The position numbers and the translations under genes were made by a program. From assembly GCF_900104385.1 (NCBI RefSeq), contig NZ_FNJA01000004.1, positions 417,871 through 481,870 on the forward strand: a DNA stretch of 64,000 nucleotides, written 5' to 3'. The notes under the pieces were generated by a model that was given only the letters and a program-made list of their open reading frames with translations, was not told the origin of the DNA and made no database searches. Positions 25,646 through 33,991 of the stretch are shown in pieces. Origin of the DNA: Rhodoferax sp. OV413. Lineage in GTDB: Bacteria > Pseudomonadota > Gammaproteobacteria > Burkholderiales > Burkholderiaceae_C. Numbering within the stretch: position 1 is the stretch's first letter; every line of letters begins with the position of its first letter.

Positions 25646-26559
25646 AGAAAATCAAACGGCCTGGGGCTGGTCAGCGCATCGCGCAGATGCTGGTGGAAGG
25701 CCGCTGCGGCCGGCCGCAGGCTGGCGCCGTGCCGTGTCAGCAGGCCCAGCTTGCGCACGATGGGCGGATCGCGCAAAGCCACGCCGACCAGGCTCGCATG
25801 CTGGCGCGGCAAGGCCATGCGCGGCACGGCGGCCAGGCCCAGGCCGGCATCCACCATGCCCAGCAGCGTGGCGATGTGGCTGACCTCGAACGCGAAGCTG
25901 GGGTTCACCCCGGCTTTGGCCAGCGCGTCGTCCTGCAGCTGGCGGTTGCCGCTGCTACGGGCCACCGAAATCAGCCGCTCGGCGCCCAGCTCGGCCCAGC
26001 GTATGGCTTTGCGCTGGGCCAGCGGGTGGCTGCGCGGCATGGCCAGCACAAACGGGTCGTCGTGGATGGACTCAAACGCCACCTCGGGCACCTGGGTGCT
26101 CATGAAGCCGATGCCGAAGTCGGACTCGCCCGAGATCACGCTGGACAAGGTCTGGTTCACGCTCTCGTCCACCACCCGGATGCGGATCGCCGGGTACTGC
26201 TGCAAAAAGCTGCGCAGCGCCACCGGCAGAAAGTACAGCGCGGCCGACGGTACGCAGGCCACGGTGACCCGCCCGCCCCGGCTCGGTGCCAGGTCGGTGA
26301 TGCCCAACAGGGCCGATTCCAGATCGTCCAGCGCCGAGCGCGCGCGCTCCAGGAAGACCCGGCCCAGGCTGGTCAGCTCCACCTCGCGGGTAGTGCGGTT
26401 GAACAGCCGGTGGCCCAGGATGGTTTCCAGCTTGTCGATGCGCCGGCTCAGGGCCGGGGGCGACAAATGGATCTGGTCGGCGGCCGCGCGGAAGCTGCCG
26501 CGCTCGGCCACGGCCACAAAGGCTTGCAGCTGCTGCAAATCGAAATTGATGCGTGACAT
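25633..26559 (-). CDS. LysR-family regulator of the dicarboxylate locus
   Basis: A 308-residue transcription factor: N-terminal winged helix-turn-helix (LQAFVAVAERGSFRAAADQI, then LSPPALSRRIDKLE) and a two-lobed effector domain (~95-300). It is divergent from the MaoC-type gene and lies between the two halves of the catabolic locus, so it probably controls both. The extreme C-terminus (FDFLQKE) overlaps a repeat copy. Confidence 0.92.
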   Translation of the reverse strand: MSRINFDLQQLQAFVAVAERGSFRAAADQIHLSPPALSRRIDKLETILGHRLFNRTTREVELTSLGRVFLERARSALDDLESALLGITDLAPSRGGRVTVACVPSAALYFLPVALRSFLQQYPAIRIRVVDESVNQTLSSVISGESDFGIGFMSTQVPEVAFESIHDDPFVLAMPRSHPLAQRKAIRWAELGAERLISVARSSGNRQLQDDALAKAGVNPSFAFEVSHIATLLGMVDAGLGLAAVPRMALPRQHASLVGVALRDPPIVRKLGLLTRHGASLRPAAAAFHQHLRDALTSPRPFDFLQKE

Positions 26560-26570
26560 GCAGCAATGGT

Positions 26571-26586
26571 ATTAAAAATTGCACTT
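26571..26586. promoter_or_regulatory. Candidate LysR operator between lysR and the hydratase gene
   Basis: Contains AAATTGCACTT, the reverse complement of the 11-bp block at 22503-22513, in the divergent promoter region. Confidence 0.4.
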
Positions 26587-26639
26587 GGTGAATAGTCCGC
26601 CAGTGCGGATCATTGCGGCATACACAGCAAGGATACGCA

Positions 26640-27494
26640 ATGGAGACACACCATCTGGCCGACTGGATAGGCCGCAGCGAAACGGTCACCGACACCGCCA
26701 CCCCCACACCTTTTGCAGCCCTGTCGGCCACGCTGGACTGGCCTGCCGAGCGTCCGGCCGCCGGCACGCCGCTGCCCAGCCTGTGGCACTGGCTGTACTT
26801 TTTGCCGCTACACCGCCAGTCGGACATTGGAGCCGACGGCCATGCCAAGCGCGGCGGCTTCATGCCCCCGGTGCCGTTGCCGCGCCGCATGTGGGCGGGC
26901 AGCGACTTTGTGTTCCACCAGCCGCTCTTGGTCGGCGACGCGCTGGAGCGCACCTCCACCATTTCAGACGTGCAAGAGAAATCGGGCCGCACCGGTAGCC
27001 TGGTCTTCGTCAAGGTGCGCCACGAGCTGCGGCGCAACGGCAGCCGCGAGGTGGCGCTGACCGAGCACCACAACATCGTCTACCGCGCCGCGGCCTCGCC
27101 CGACGACGTGGCCCCGCCCCCGCTGCTGGCCCCCGCCAGCGCCGCCTGGAGCCGGACCGTCGTGCCCGACGACGTACTGCTGTTCCGCTACTCGGCCCTG
27201 ACCTTCAACGGCCACCGCATCCACTACGACCGCCAGTACGTCACCACCATCGAGGGCTACCCCGGCCTGATCGTGCACGGCCCGCTGATCGCCACCCTGC
27301 TGATGGACCTGCTGCGCCGCCAGATGCCGGATGCGCGGGTGCTGCAGTTCGCGTTCAAGGCCGTGCGGCCGACCTTCGACATCCACCCGTTCTCGGTCCA
27401 CGGCGAACCGTCGGCCGACGGCAAGACCATCCATCTGTGGGGGCGTGACCACGAGGGTTACCTGACCATGGATGCCACCGCCATCTTGGAATAA
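26640..27494 (+). CDS. MaoC/HTD2-type acyl-CoA hydratase
   Basis: A 284-residue double-hotdog protein like mesaconyl-C4-CoA or itaconyl-CoA hydratases. The N-terminal FAS1-like dehydratase region has HWLYFLPLHRQSDIGADGH; the second half has the catalytic pattern YSALTFNGHRIHYDRQY with Asn/Asp and His, then GLIVHGPLIATLLMDLL. It would hydrate the double bond of a C5-type acyl-CoA. ATG 26640 has AAGGA 7 nt upstream. First gene of a four-gene plus-strand operon. Confidence 0.87.
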   Translation: METHHLADWIGRSETVTDTATPTPFAALSATLDWPAERPAAGTPLPSLWHWLYFLPLHRQSDIGADGHAKRGGFMPPVPLPRRMWAGSDFVFHQPLLVGDALERTSTISDVQEKSGRTGSLVFVKVRHELRRNGSREVALTEHHNIVYRAAASPDDVAPPPLLAPASAAWSRTVVPDDVLLFRYSALTFNGHRIHYDRQYVTTIEGYPGLIVHGPLIATLLMDLLRRQMPDARVLQFAFKAVRPTFDIHPFSVHGEPSADGKTIHLWGRDHEGYLTMDATAILE

Positions 27495-27510
27495 GTGGAG
27501 TAAGCACAGC

Positions 27511-28692
27511 ATGCAACCCCTCAAAGGCATTACCGTCGTCACCCTGGAGCACGCGATTGCGGCCCCGTTTGCCACCCGCCAGCTGGCCGACCTGGGCGCC
27601 CGCGTCATCAAGATCGAGCGCCCCGGCGTGGGCGACTTTGCGCGCGGCTACGACGAGCGGGTGCGCGGCCTAGCCTCGCACTTCGTCTGGACCAACCGCT
27701 CCAAGGAGAGCCTGACCCTGGACGTGAAAGACGCCGAGGCGCAGAAAATCCTGCTGCGCCTGATCACCGAAGAAGCCGACGTGGTGGTGCAAAACCTGGC
27801 ACCCGGTGCGGCGGCGCGCCTGGGCCTGTCGTACGAGGCCTTGCGCAAAGTACGCCCCAACATCATCGTCTGCGATATCTCCGGCTACGGCGGCGACGGC
27901 CCCTACCGCGACAAGAAGGCCTACGACCTGCTGATCCAGAGCGAAGCCGGCTTTGTGTCGGTCACCGGCACGCCGGACACGCCGTCCAAGGCCGGGCCGT
28001 CGATTGCCGACATCTCGGCCGGCATGTACGCCTATACCAACATCCTGGCCGCGCTGATGCAGCGCCAGCAAACCGGCCAGGGCCAGCACATCGACGTGTC
28101 CATGCTCGAATCGCTGACCGAATGGATGGGCTACCCGCTGTACTACGCATTCGAAGGCGCGGCGCCGCCACCGCGCTCCGGCGCCAGCCACGCCACCATT
28201 TATCCCTATGGCCCGTTCCCGGCGGGCGACGGCAAGACTGTGATGCTGGGCCTGCAAAACGAGCGCGAATGGAAGGGCTTTTGCGAGCAGGTGCTGCTGC
28301 AGCCGGCGCTGGCCACGGACGAACGCTTCACCAGCAACTCCAAACGCAGCGCGGCCCGCGCCGAGCTCTCAGAACTGATCGTGCAGGCCTTTTCGACGTT
28401 GACGGCAGCGCAAGTCGTCGAGCGACTGGAACAGGCCAGCATCGCCAACGCCCAGGTGAACAGCATGGCCGAAGTCTGGGCGCATCCACAGCTGCAGGCC
28501 CGCAAGCGCTGGACCGAGGTGGACACGCCCCAGGGCCGGGTGCCGGCCCTGCTGCCGCCGGGGTCCTGGCAGACCGCCGCGCCGCGCATGGATGCGGTGC
28601 CCGCGCTGGGCCAGCACACGGCGGCGATTCTGGCCGGCCAGGGCTATAGCACCGAGCAGATTGCCGCACTGCGCAACGCCGGCACGGTGTAG
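27511..28692 (+). CDS. Class III CoA-transferase of the dicarboxylate operon
   Basis: A 393-residue CaiB/BaiF enzyme. Family motifs: LKGITVVTLEHAIAAPFATR, ARVIKIERPG, KAGPSIADISAGMYAYTNIL with the catalytic Asp, and QHIDVSMLESL. In this operon it most likely activates an unsaturated or hydroxy dicarboxylate to its CoA ester for the hydratase and the CitE-like lyase; class III enzymes do this in bacterial itaconate and citramalate routes. It starts 16 nt after the hydratase gene and ends 3 nt before the lyase gene. Confidence 0.9.
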   Translation: MQPLKGITVVTLEHAIAAPFATRQLADLGARVIKIERPGVGDFARGYDERVRGLASHFVWTNRSKESLTLDVKDAEAQKILLRLITEEADVVVQNLAPGAAARLGLSYEALRKVRPNIIVCDISGYGGDGPYRDKKAYDLLIQSEAGFVSVTGTPDTPSKAGPSIADISAGMYAYTNILAALMQRQQTGQGQHIDVSMLESLTEWMGYPLYYAFEGAAPPPRSGASHATIYPYGPFPAGDGKTVMLGLQNEREWKGFCEQVLLQPALATDERFTSNSKRSAARAELSELIVQAFSTLTAAQVVERLEQASIANAQVNSMAEVWAHPQLQARKRWTEVDTPQGRVPALLPPGSWQTAAPRMDAVPALGQHTAAILAGQGYSTEQIAALRNAGTV

Positions 28693-28695
28693 GCC

Positions 28696-29496
28696 ATGGA
28701 CCAGACTTATTTGTTCGTACCCGGCAACCGGCCCGAGCGCTTTGCCAAGGCCCTGGCCAGCGGCGCCGACTGCGTGATCGTTGACCTGGAAGACGCGGTG
28801 CTGCCGGCCGACAAGCCGCAGGCCCGCCGCGCGTTTGCCGAATGGTGTGCCACGGCAGACACAGCCCGCGTGCTGCTGCGCATCAACGACGCCCACAGCC
28901 CGTTTTATGCCGACGACATCGCCCTGCTGCAAGCCTGCACCCTGCCCTGCGTGATGCTGGCCAAGGCCGAGTCGCCTGCACAGATCGCCGACTTGAAAAC
29001 CGTGCACAGCGGCAGGGTGCTAGCGCTGATCGAAACTGCGCGCGGCCTGCTGGCCGCCCAAGCGATTGCCGCCAGCCCCGGCGTGGCCCGGCTGGCCTTT
29101 GGCAGCATCGACTACGCGCTCGACCTGGACCTGCCCGCCGACAGCCCGGCGCTGGACATGGCAGCCGTGCAGATTGCGCTGGCCAGCCGTGCCGCCGAGC
29201 TGCCGGCGCCGGTGGCCGGGGTCACAGTGGCATTGGACGCCGCTGTAGTGGCCGCCGACATGGTCCACGCTCGGCGCCTGGGCTTCAACGCCAAGCTGTG
29301 CATCCACCCCAGCCAGATTGCCGCCGTGCGCAGCGCCCTGGCACCCAGCGCCGCCGACCTGGCATGGGCCGCCAGGGTGCAGGCGGCCTACAGCGCCAAC
29401 CCCAGCGGGGCGCTGCAGCTGGACGGAAAGATGGTCGACCGCCCCGTGCTTCTCAAAGCCCAGCGCCTGCTGGCCAACGCATCCCCCACTTCATAA
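28696..29496 (+). CDS. CitE-like (HpcH/HpaI) acyl-CoA lyase
   Basis: A 266-residue TIM-barrel enzyme of the citrate lyase beta / malyl-CoA / citramalyl-CoA lyase family. Metal and CoA-site motifs: FVPGNRPERF, VDLEDAV, LLRIND, ALIETARGLL and FGSIDYALDL. It should cleave a 3-hydroxyacyl-CoA such as citramalyl-CoA to acetyl-CoA and pyruvate, the last step of the route suggested by its neighbours. Located 3 nt after the CoA-transferase gene. Confidence 0.88.
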   Translation: MDQTYLFVPGNRPERFAKALASGADCVIVDLEDAVLPADKPQARRAFAEWCATADTARVLLRINDAHSPFYADDIALLQACTLPCVMLAKAESPAQIADLKTVHSGRVLALIETARGLLAAQAIAASPGVARLAFGSIDYALDLDLPADSPALDMAAVQIALASRAAELPAPVAGVTVALDAAVVAADMVHARRLGFNAKLCIHPSQIAAVRSALAPSAADLAWAARVQAAYSANPSGALQLDGKMVDRPVLLKAQRLLANASPTS

Positions 29497-29508
29497 GGAG
29501 AGACATCC

Positions 29509-30855
29509 ATGGCTTCCATCATCGACTCGCGCATCTTTGGCGACATCTTCAGCGACGCAAAAATGCGCGCCGTCTGGTCCGACGAGAACCGCACCGCCAA
29601 GTACCTGGACATCGAGCGCGCGCTGGCCAAGGTGCAGGGCCGGCTGGGCATCATCCCGCAGGAGGCGGCGGACGAGATCGTCAAGAACTGCAATATCGAG
29701 ATGATCGACTGGGCGCAGCTGAAAGCCAAGACCGAGCAGATCGGCTACCCCATCATTGCCGTGGTGAACCAGATCAACGCCAACTGCCGCGACAAGCTGG
29801 GCGAGTACTGCCATTGGGGCGCCACCACGCAAGACATTACCGATACCGCCACCGTGCTGCAGATGCGCGAAGGCCTGGCGCTGGTGGAGGCGGATTTGAA
29901 GGCCATTTCGGATTCACTGGCCGACCTGAGCCGCACCTACCGCGATACGCCCATCATCGGCCGCAGCAATCTGCAGCAGGCGATACCCATCACCTTTGGC
30001 TTCAAGATGGCCAGCATCCTGGCCGGTATCGAACGCCACCGCGAACGGCTGGAGCAGCTCAAGCCCCGGGTGTTCATGGGTGAATTTGGCGGCGCAGCGG
30101 GCACCCTGGCGTCGATCGAAAAAGGCGCGATGGAAACCCAGGCCGGGCTGATGGCCGAGCTGGGCCTGGCCTGCCCGCCCATCGCCTGGCACACCGTGCG
30201 CGACACCATCGCCGAAGTGGGTGCATTCCTGGCCCTGGTCGGCGGCTCGCTGGGCAAGATCGCCATGGACGTGAAGCTGATGATGCAAACCGAGGTGGCC
30301 GAAGTGTTCGAGCCCTACGCCCCGGGCCGCGGCTCGTCCAGCACCATGCCGCAAAAGCGCAACCCCATCTCCTGCCTGTACATCCACGCCAACATCTCGG
30401 TGGCGCGCCAGCACGCCGCCGCGCTGATGGACGCGATGGTGGCCGACCACGAGCGCTCCACCGGCCCGTGGGAGATCGAATGGGTGTCGCTGCCCGAGAT
30501 CTTCTGCCTGATGTCGGGTGCGCTGAAGCAAACCAAGTTTGTACTGGCAGGGCTGGAGGTCGACACGGTACAGATGCGCCGCAACATCAACATGACCCAC
30601 GGCCTGGTGATGTCCGAGGCGGTGATGATGGGCCTGGGCCCGTTCATCGGCCGCGAATACGCGCACGATCTGGTCTACGAGCTCTGCCGCGACGCGCTGA
30701 AACAGCAGCGCCCGCTGGTCGAAATTCTGGCCGAGCACCCCGAGATCAACGCCCATGTGAGCCGGGCCCAGCTGGACGCCTTCTGCGACCCGGCCAACTA
30801 CCTGGGCCAGGCCGGGGTGATGGTCGACCAGGTGCTGGCGCTCAGGCGCGCCTGA
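29509..30855 (+). CDS. Fumarase/adenylosuccinate-lyase superfamily enzyme
   Basis: A 448-residue lyase with the superfamily signature GRGSSSTMPQKRNP and the early motif CHWGATTQDITD. It resembles PcaB/adenylosuccinate-lyase-like enzymes more than purine PurB, because it lies in a dicarboxylate operon. The reaction is probably elimination giving, or cycloisomerisation of, an unsaturated diacid that feeds the CoA-dependent steps. A good AAGGAG site precedes the ATG; it ends three bases before the convergent rsuA-like gene. Confidence 0.85.
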   Translation: MASIIDSRIFGDIFSDAKMRAVWSDENRTAKYLDIERALAKVQGRLGIIPQEAADEIVKNCNIEMIDWAQLKAKTEQIGYPIIAVVNQINANCRDKLGEYCHWGATTQDITDTATVLQMREGLALVEADLKAISDSLADLSRTYRDTPIIGRSNLQQAIPITFGFKMASILAGIERHRERLEQLKPRVFMGEFGGAAGTLASIEKGAMETQAGLMAELGLACPPIAWHTVRDTIAEVGAFLALVGGSLGKIAMDVKLMMQTEVAEVFEPYAPGRGSSSTMPQKRNPISCLYIHANISVARQHAAALMDAMVADHERSTGPWEIEWVSLPEIFCLMSGALKQTKFVLAGLEVDTVQMRRNINMTHGLVMSEAVMMGLGPFIGREYAHDLVYELCRDALKQQRPLVEILAEHPEINAHVSRAQLDAFCDPANYLGQAGVMVDQVLALRRA

Positions 30856-30858
30856 GGG

Positions 30859-31614
30859 TCACACCAGCTGCGGCGACGACAGCAGGGCCAGATCCTCGGG
30901 GCTCAGCCAGCGCCACTGGCCGGGCAATAGATCGGCGGGCAAGGCAAAACCGCCCTGCTGCGAGCGGTGCAGGCCCTCGACCCGGTTGCTCACCGCGGCC
31001 AGCATGCGCTTGACCTGGTGGTACTTGCCCTCGGTCAGCGTCAGGCGCAGATGGTGGCTGCTGATGGCCTCGCAGGCGGCGGCACGCACCGGCTTGGGGT
31101 CGTCGTCCAGCACCACGCCGGCCAACAGGCGGCTGACCTGGGTGTCGTCCAGCGGGTGCTTGGTGGTCACCTCATAGACCTTGGGCACGTGCTTCTTGGG
31201 CGAGGTCATGCGGTGGATGAACTGGCCGTCGTCGCTGAGCAGCAGCAGGCCGGTGGTGTCCTGGTCGAGTCGCCCCACGGCCTGCACGCCTTGCAAAGCG
31301 CCCTTTTGCGGCCGCAAGCGCAGCGGCGAGGGCAGCAAGGTATAGATGCTGGGATAGGTAGATGGCTTTTGCGAGCATTCGGTGCCCGCCGGCTTGTTCA
31401 GCAGCACATAGGCCTGGCGCTGGTAGGGCCAGTCCACGCCCTGGACCCGGAAGCGCAGGCCTTCCGCTTCAAAATCCATAGCTGACTCCGTACATAGGAC
31501 GGGCGCCAGAGCCGTATTTTCTGTGTAAACCTCAACCAGGCCTTGTTGGACCAGGCCCGCGCACACGCGGCGCGTGCCAAAGCCTTGCGAATAAAGAATG
31601 TCTTGGAGCTGCAT
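30859..31614 (-). CDS. rsuA: Pseudouridine synthase, RsuA family
   Basis: A 250-residue rRNA-modifying enzyme. An S4-like domain (~1-60) precedes the catalytic domain with YVLLNKPAG, the active-site Asp in GRLDQDTTGLLLLSDDG, and KVYEV / EGKYHQVKRML. RsuA modifies 16S rRNA; RluE-like specificity cannot be excluded. The S4 region contains a stretch (ENTALAPVLCTESAMDF) whose DNA matches the interspersed repeat. ATG 31614 begins the S4 domain; a longer frame upstream adds 30 unsupported residues. Confidence 0.88.
   Translation of the reverse strand: MQLQDILYSQGFGTRRVCAGLVQQGLVEVYTENTALAPVLCTESAMDFEAEGLRFRVQGVDWPYQRQAYVLLNKPAGTECSQKPSTYPSIYTLLPSPLRLRPQKGALQGVQAVGRLDQDTTGLLLLSDDGQFIHRMTSPKKHVPKVYEVTTKHPLDDTQVSRLLAGVVLDDDPKPVRAAACEAISSHHLRLTLTEGKYHQVKRMLAAVSNRVEGLHRSQQGGFALPADLLPGQWRWLSPEDLALLSSPQLV
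31471..31520 (+). repeat. Interspersed palindromic repeat, copy 5, coding
   Basis: Diverged copy inside the rsuA-like gene. On the coding strand, the first 13 bases AAAATACGGCTCT and later CAGCTA / GAAGC match the dinB copy with identical spacing, and both are read in the same frame. Confidence 0.5.
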
Positions 31615-31756
31615 GGCCCGAGTATCGCAAACGCCGCGCCGCGCCCCAGGCGCCGGGCAGGCGCCAAACATCCACAAGATGGCGCATAAACCGTGAACAA
31701 CCACACGTAGATGTAATGGCTTTGCGGCTAAAAATAAGGCTTCACCGGAGCTTTAC

Positions 31757-32245
31757 ATGCGCGAACTGTTCACCACCCTGTTTGTCTTTGCCGCAGCCTT
31801 CATGCTGTGGCGCACGATGCGACCGCAGCAACGCCACGACGTCTACCAGGTTGCCACCCCTTCCCGCCTGCCCGCCATCGACGCCACCGATGCCGACCTC
31901 TACAAATGGCCTTCGCTCGGCCTGTTCCACTTTCCAGTGGCGGACAGCAGCCGCTACCAGCAAGCCCTGAAGCAGGTGGCCGACGGTACCCCCATCGGCC
32001 TGAACGGCACCCGCGTGGTGGTGCAGCTACACACGGGCGTCAAGAGCCCCGACAGCTGGAAGCCGGTGGAAGTGCGTGCCCACGGCAAGCGCGTCGGCTT
32101 CCTGTCGCAAGGCGATGCCAGCCGCTTCCAGCGCCGCCTGGCCTACGAGGGCCGGGCCGGCCAAACCACCTGCTGCGACGCCCTGATCACCATGGTCGAT
32201 GACAGCTACGACATCCGCCTGGACCTGAAAGAGTTTCGGCACTAA
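31757..32245 (+). CDS. Membrane-anchored small protein with possible HIRAN-like fold
   Basis: A 162-residue protein with one N-terminal hydrophobic segment (LFTTLFVFAAAFMLW), likely a membrane anchor, and a soluble rest. The C-terminal part (SSRYQQALKQVADGTPIGL ... WKPVEVRAHGKRVGFLSQ) resembles a HIRAN-type layout, in which V-x-V-x-x-x-G-x-x-V-G-x-L marks the core strands. That likeness is weak. It has a GGAG ribosome site. Function unknown. Confidence 0.7.
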   Translation: MRELFTTLFVFAAAFMLWRTMRPQQRHDVYQVATPSRLPAIDATDADLYKWPSLGLFHFPVADSSRYQQALKQVADGTPIGLNGTRVVVQLHTGVKSPDSWKPVEVRAHGKRVGFLSQGDASRFQRRLAYEGRAGQTTCCDALITMVDDSYDIRLDLKEFRH

Positions 32246-32289
32246 GCGCACGATCAGGGCATTCAGCCCACCCCTCCCCGGCTGGGGCG

Positions 32290-32306
32290 TTTAAGAATCG
32301 CCTAAG
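32290..32306. promoter_or_regulatory. Direct-repeat response-regulator box upstream of htrA
   Basis: TTTAAG-5 nt-CCTAAG resembles the spaced direct repeats bound by PmrA/QseB-type regulators, and lies ~55 bp before the protease start. Short and degenerate. Confidence 0.3.
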
Positions 32307-32358
32307 CCAGCATCCCGATAGTTGGGGCATCTCCACTGCCCAACCCGAGGATGCTTTC

Positions 32359-33846
32359 ATGAACCTACGCTCCCTGAACAACACCAAACTCGTGCTTGCC
32401 CTGGTCGCTGCCGGAGCCATCGGCGGCATGGGTGGATCACTGGTACACAACCTGGGTGAGGTCCACGCCGCCGCCCCGGTGGCCGCCCTCTCCAGCCCGG
32501 CCACTGCGCCCATGGGCCTGCCGGACTTCTCGCAGATCACCGCCCAGTACGGCCCCGCCGTCGTCAACATCAGCGTGACCGGCTCGGCCAAGGACTCGGA
32601 CGACAGCGAAACCGCCCAGCGCGCGCCGCGTGACGACCCGTTTGGCAACGACCCGTTCTTTGAATTCTTCCGCCGCTTCCAGCAAGGCCAGGGCGGCGCC
32701 CAGGCGCAGAAGGAAGCGCCCACGCGCAGCCAGGGCTCGGGATTCATCGTCAGCCCCGACGGCATCATCATGACCAATGCCCATGTGGTGAAGGGCGCCA
32801 AGGAAGTGGTGGTCAAGCTCACCGACCGCCGCGAATTCGTGGCCAAGGTGCTGGGCGCCGACCCCAAGACCGACGTGGCGGTGCTGAAGATCGACGCCAA
32901 GAATCTGCCCGTGGCCACCATTGGCAAGACCAGCGACCTGCGGGTCGGCGAATGGGTGCTGGCCATAGGCTCGCCGTTCGGCTTTGAAAACACGGTCACC
33001 GCCGGTGTGGTCAGCGCCAAGGGCCGCTCGCTGCCCGACGACAGCGCCGTGCCCTTCATCCAGACAGATGCGGCGGTGAACCCCGGCAATTCGGGCGGCC
33101 CGCTGTTCAACACCCGCGGCGAGGTGATCGGCATCAACTCGCAGATCTACAGCCGCACCGGCGGCTACCAGGGCGTGTCCTTCGCCATTCCCATGGACCT
33201 GGCCGGCAAGATCAAAGACCAGATCGTGGCCCACGGCAAGGTTGAACATGCGCGCCTGGGCGTGGCGGTGCAAGAGGTCAACCAGGCCCTGGCCGAGTCC
33301 TTCAAGCTCGACAAGCCCGAAGGCGCGCTGGTCTCCAGTGTCGAAAAAGAAGGCCCTGCCGCCAAGGCCGGGCTGGAGCCGGGCGACGTGATCCGCAAGG
33401 TGGACGGCCAGACCATCGTGTCCTCCGGCGACCTGCCGGCCGCCATCAGCCTGGCCCGGCCTGGCGAGAAAGTGCGGCTGGACGTATGGCGCAAGGGCTC
33501 GGCCCTGCAGCTCGACGCCAAGCTCGGCAATGCCAATGACAAGCCGGTGCAGGTCGCCAGCAGCAAGGAAGCCGCCTCCCAAGGCCGGCTGGGCCTGGCT
33601 CTGCGTCCCTTGCAGCCCGAAGAGCTGCGCTCGGTCGGCGTGGACAACGGTTTGCTGATCGAGTCCGCCGCGGGCGCCGCCGCCAATGCCGGTGTGGAAG
33701 ACGGCGACGTGCTGCTGGCCATCAACGGCACGCCGGTCAAGAGCGTAGAACAGGTGCGCGCGGCAGTGGCCAAGTCGGACAAATCGATCGCCCTGCTGAT
33801 TCTGCGCGGCGGCGACACGATTTTTGTGCCGGTGCGCATGGGCTAA
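32359..33846 (+). CDS. degP: Periplasmic Do-type serine protease (HtrA/DegP/MucD)
   Basis: A 495-residue envelope protease/chaperone. An N-terminal signal or anchor (~8-37) is followed by the trypsin-like domain with a complete triad: His142 (TNAHVV), Asp172 (KTDVAVLKI), Ser245 (GNSGGPLF). Two PDZ domains follow (~270-370, ~400-490). It degrades misfolded envelope proteins under stress. The N-terminal GGMGGSLVHNL is unusual but consistent with a signal peptide. Confidence 0.94.
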   Translation: MNLRSLNNTKLVLALVAAGAIGGMGGSLVHNLGEVHAAAPVAALSSPATAPMGLPDFSQITAQYGPAVVNISVTGSAKDSDDSETAQRAPRDDPFGNDPFFEFFRRFQQGQGGAQAQKEAPTRSQGSGFIVSPDGIIMTNAHVVKGAKEVVVKLTDRREFVAKVLGADPKTDVAVLKIDAKNLPVATIGKTSDLRVGEWVLAIGSPFGFENTVTAGVVSAKGRSLPDDSAVPFIQTDAAVNPGNSGGPLFNTRGEVIGINSQIYSRTGGYQGVSFAIPMDLAGKIKDQIVAHGKVEHARLGVAVQEVNQALAESFKLDKPEGALVSSVEKEGPAAKAGLEPGDVIRKVDGQTIVSSGDLPAAISLARPGEKVRLDVWRKGSALQLDAKLGNANDKPVQVASSKEAASQGRLGLALRPLQPEELRSVGVDNGLLIESAAGAAANAGVEDGDVLLAINGTPVKSVEQVRAAVAKSDKSIALLILRGGDTIFVPVRMG

Positions 33847-33991
33847 ACGCGGGTACGGCAGGTGGCCGCTGTGCCATCTGCCGCCCCAAGCGCTGTAGGC
33901 CCCGTCCGACAGCGGCTGGTGGGCTTTTCCGCTAGCCCGGTGGCTGCCGGCCGCCGATGATGCAAGCTCCACCGACTCGATCCCGTATGGC

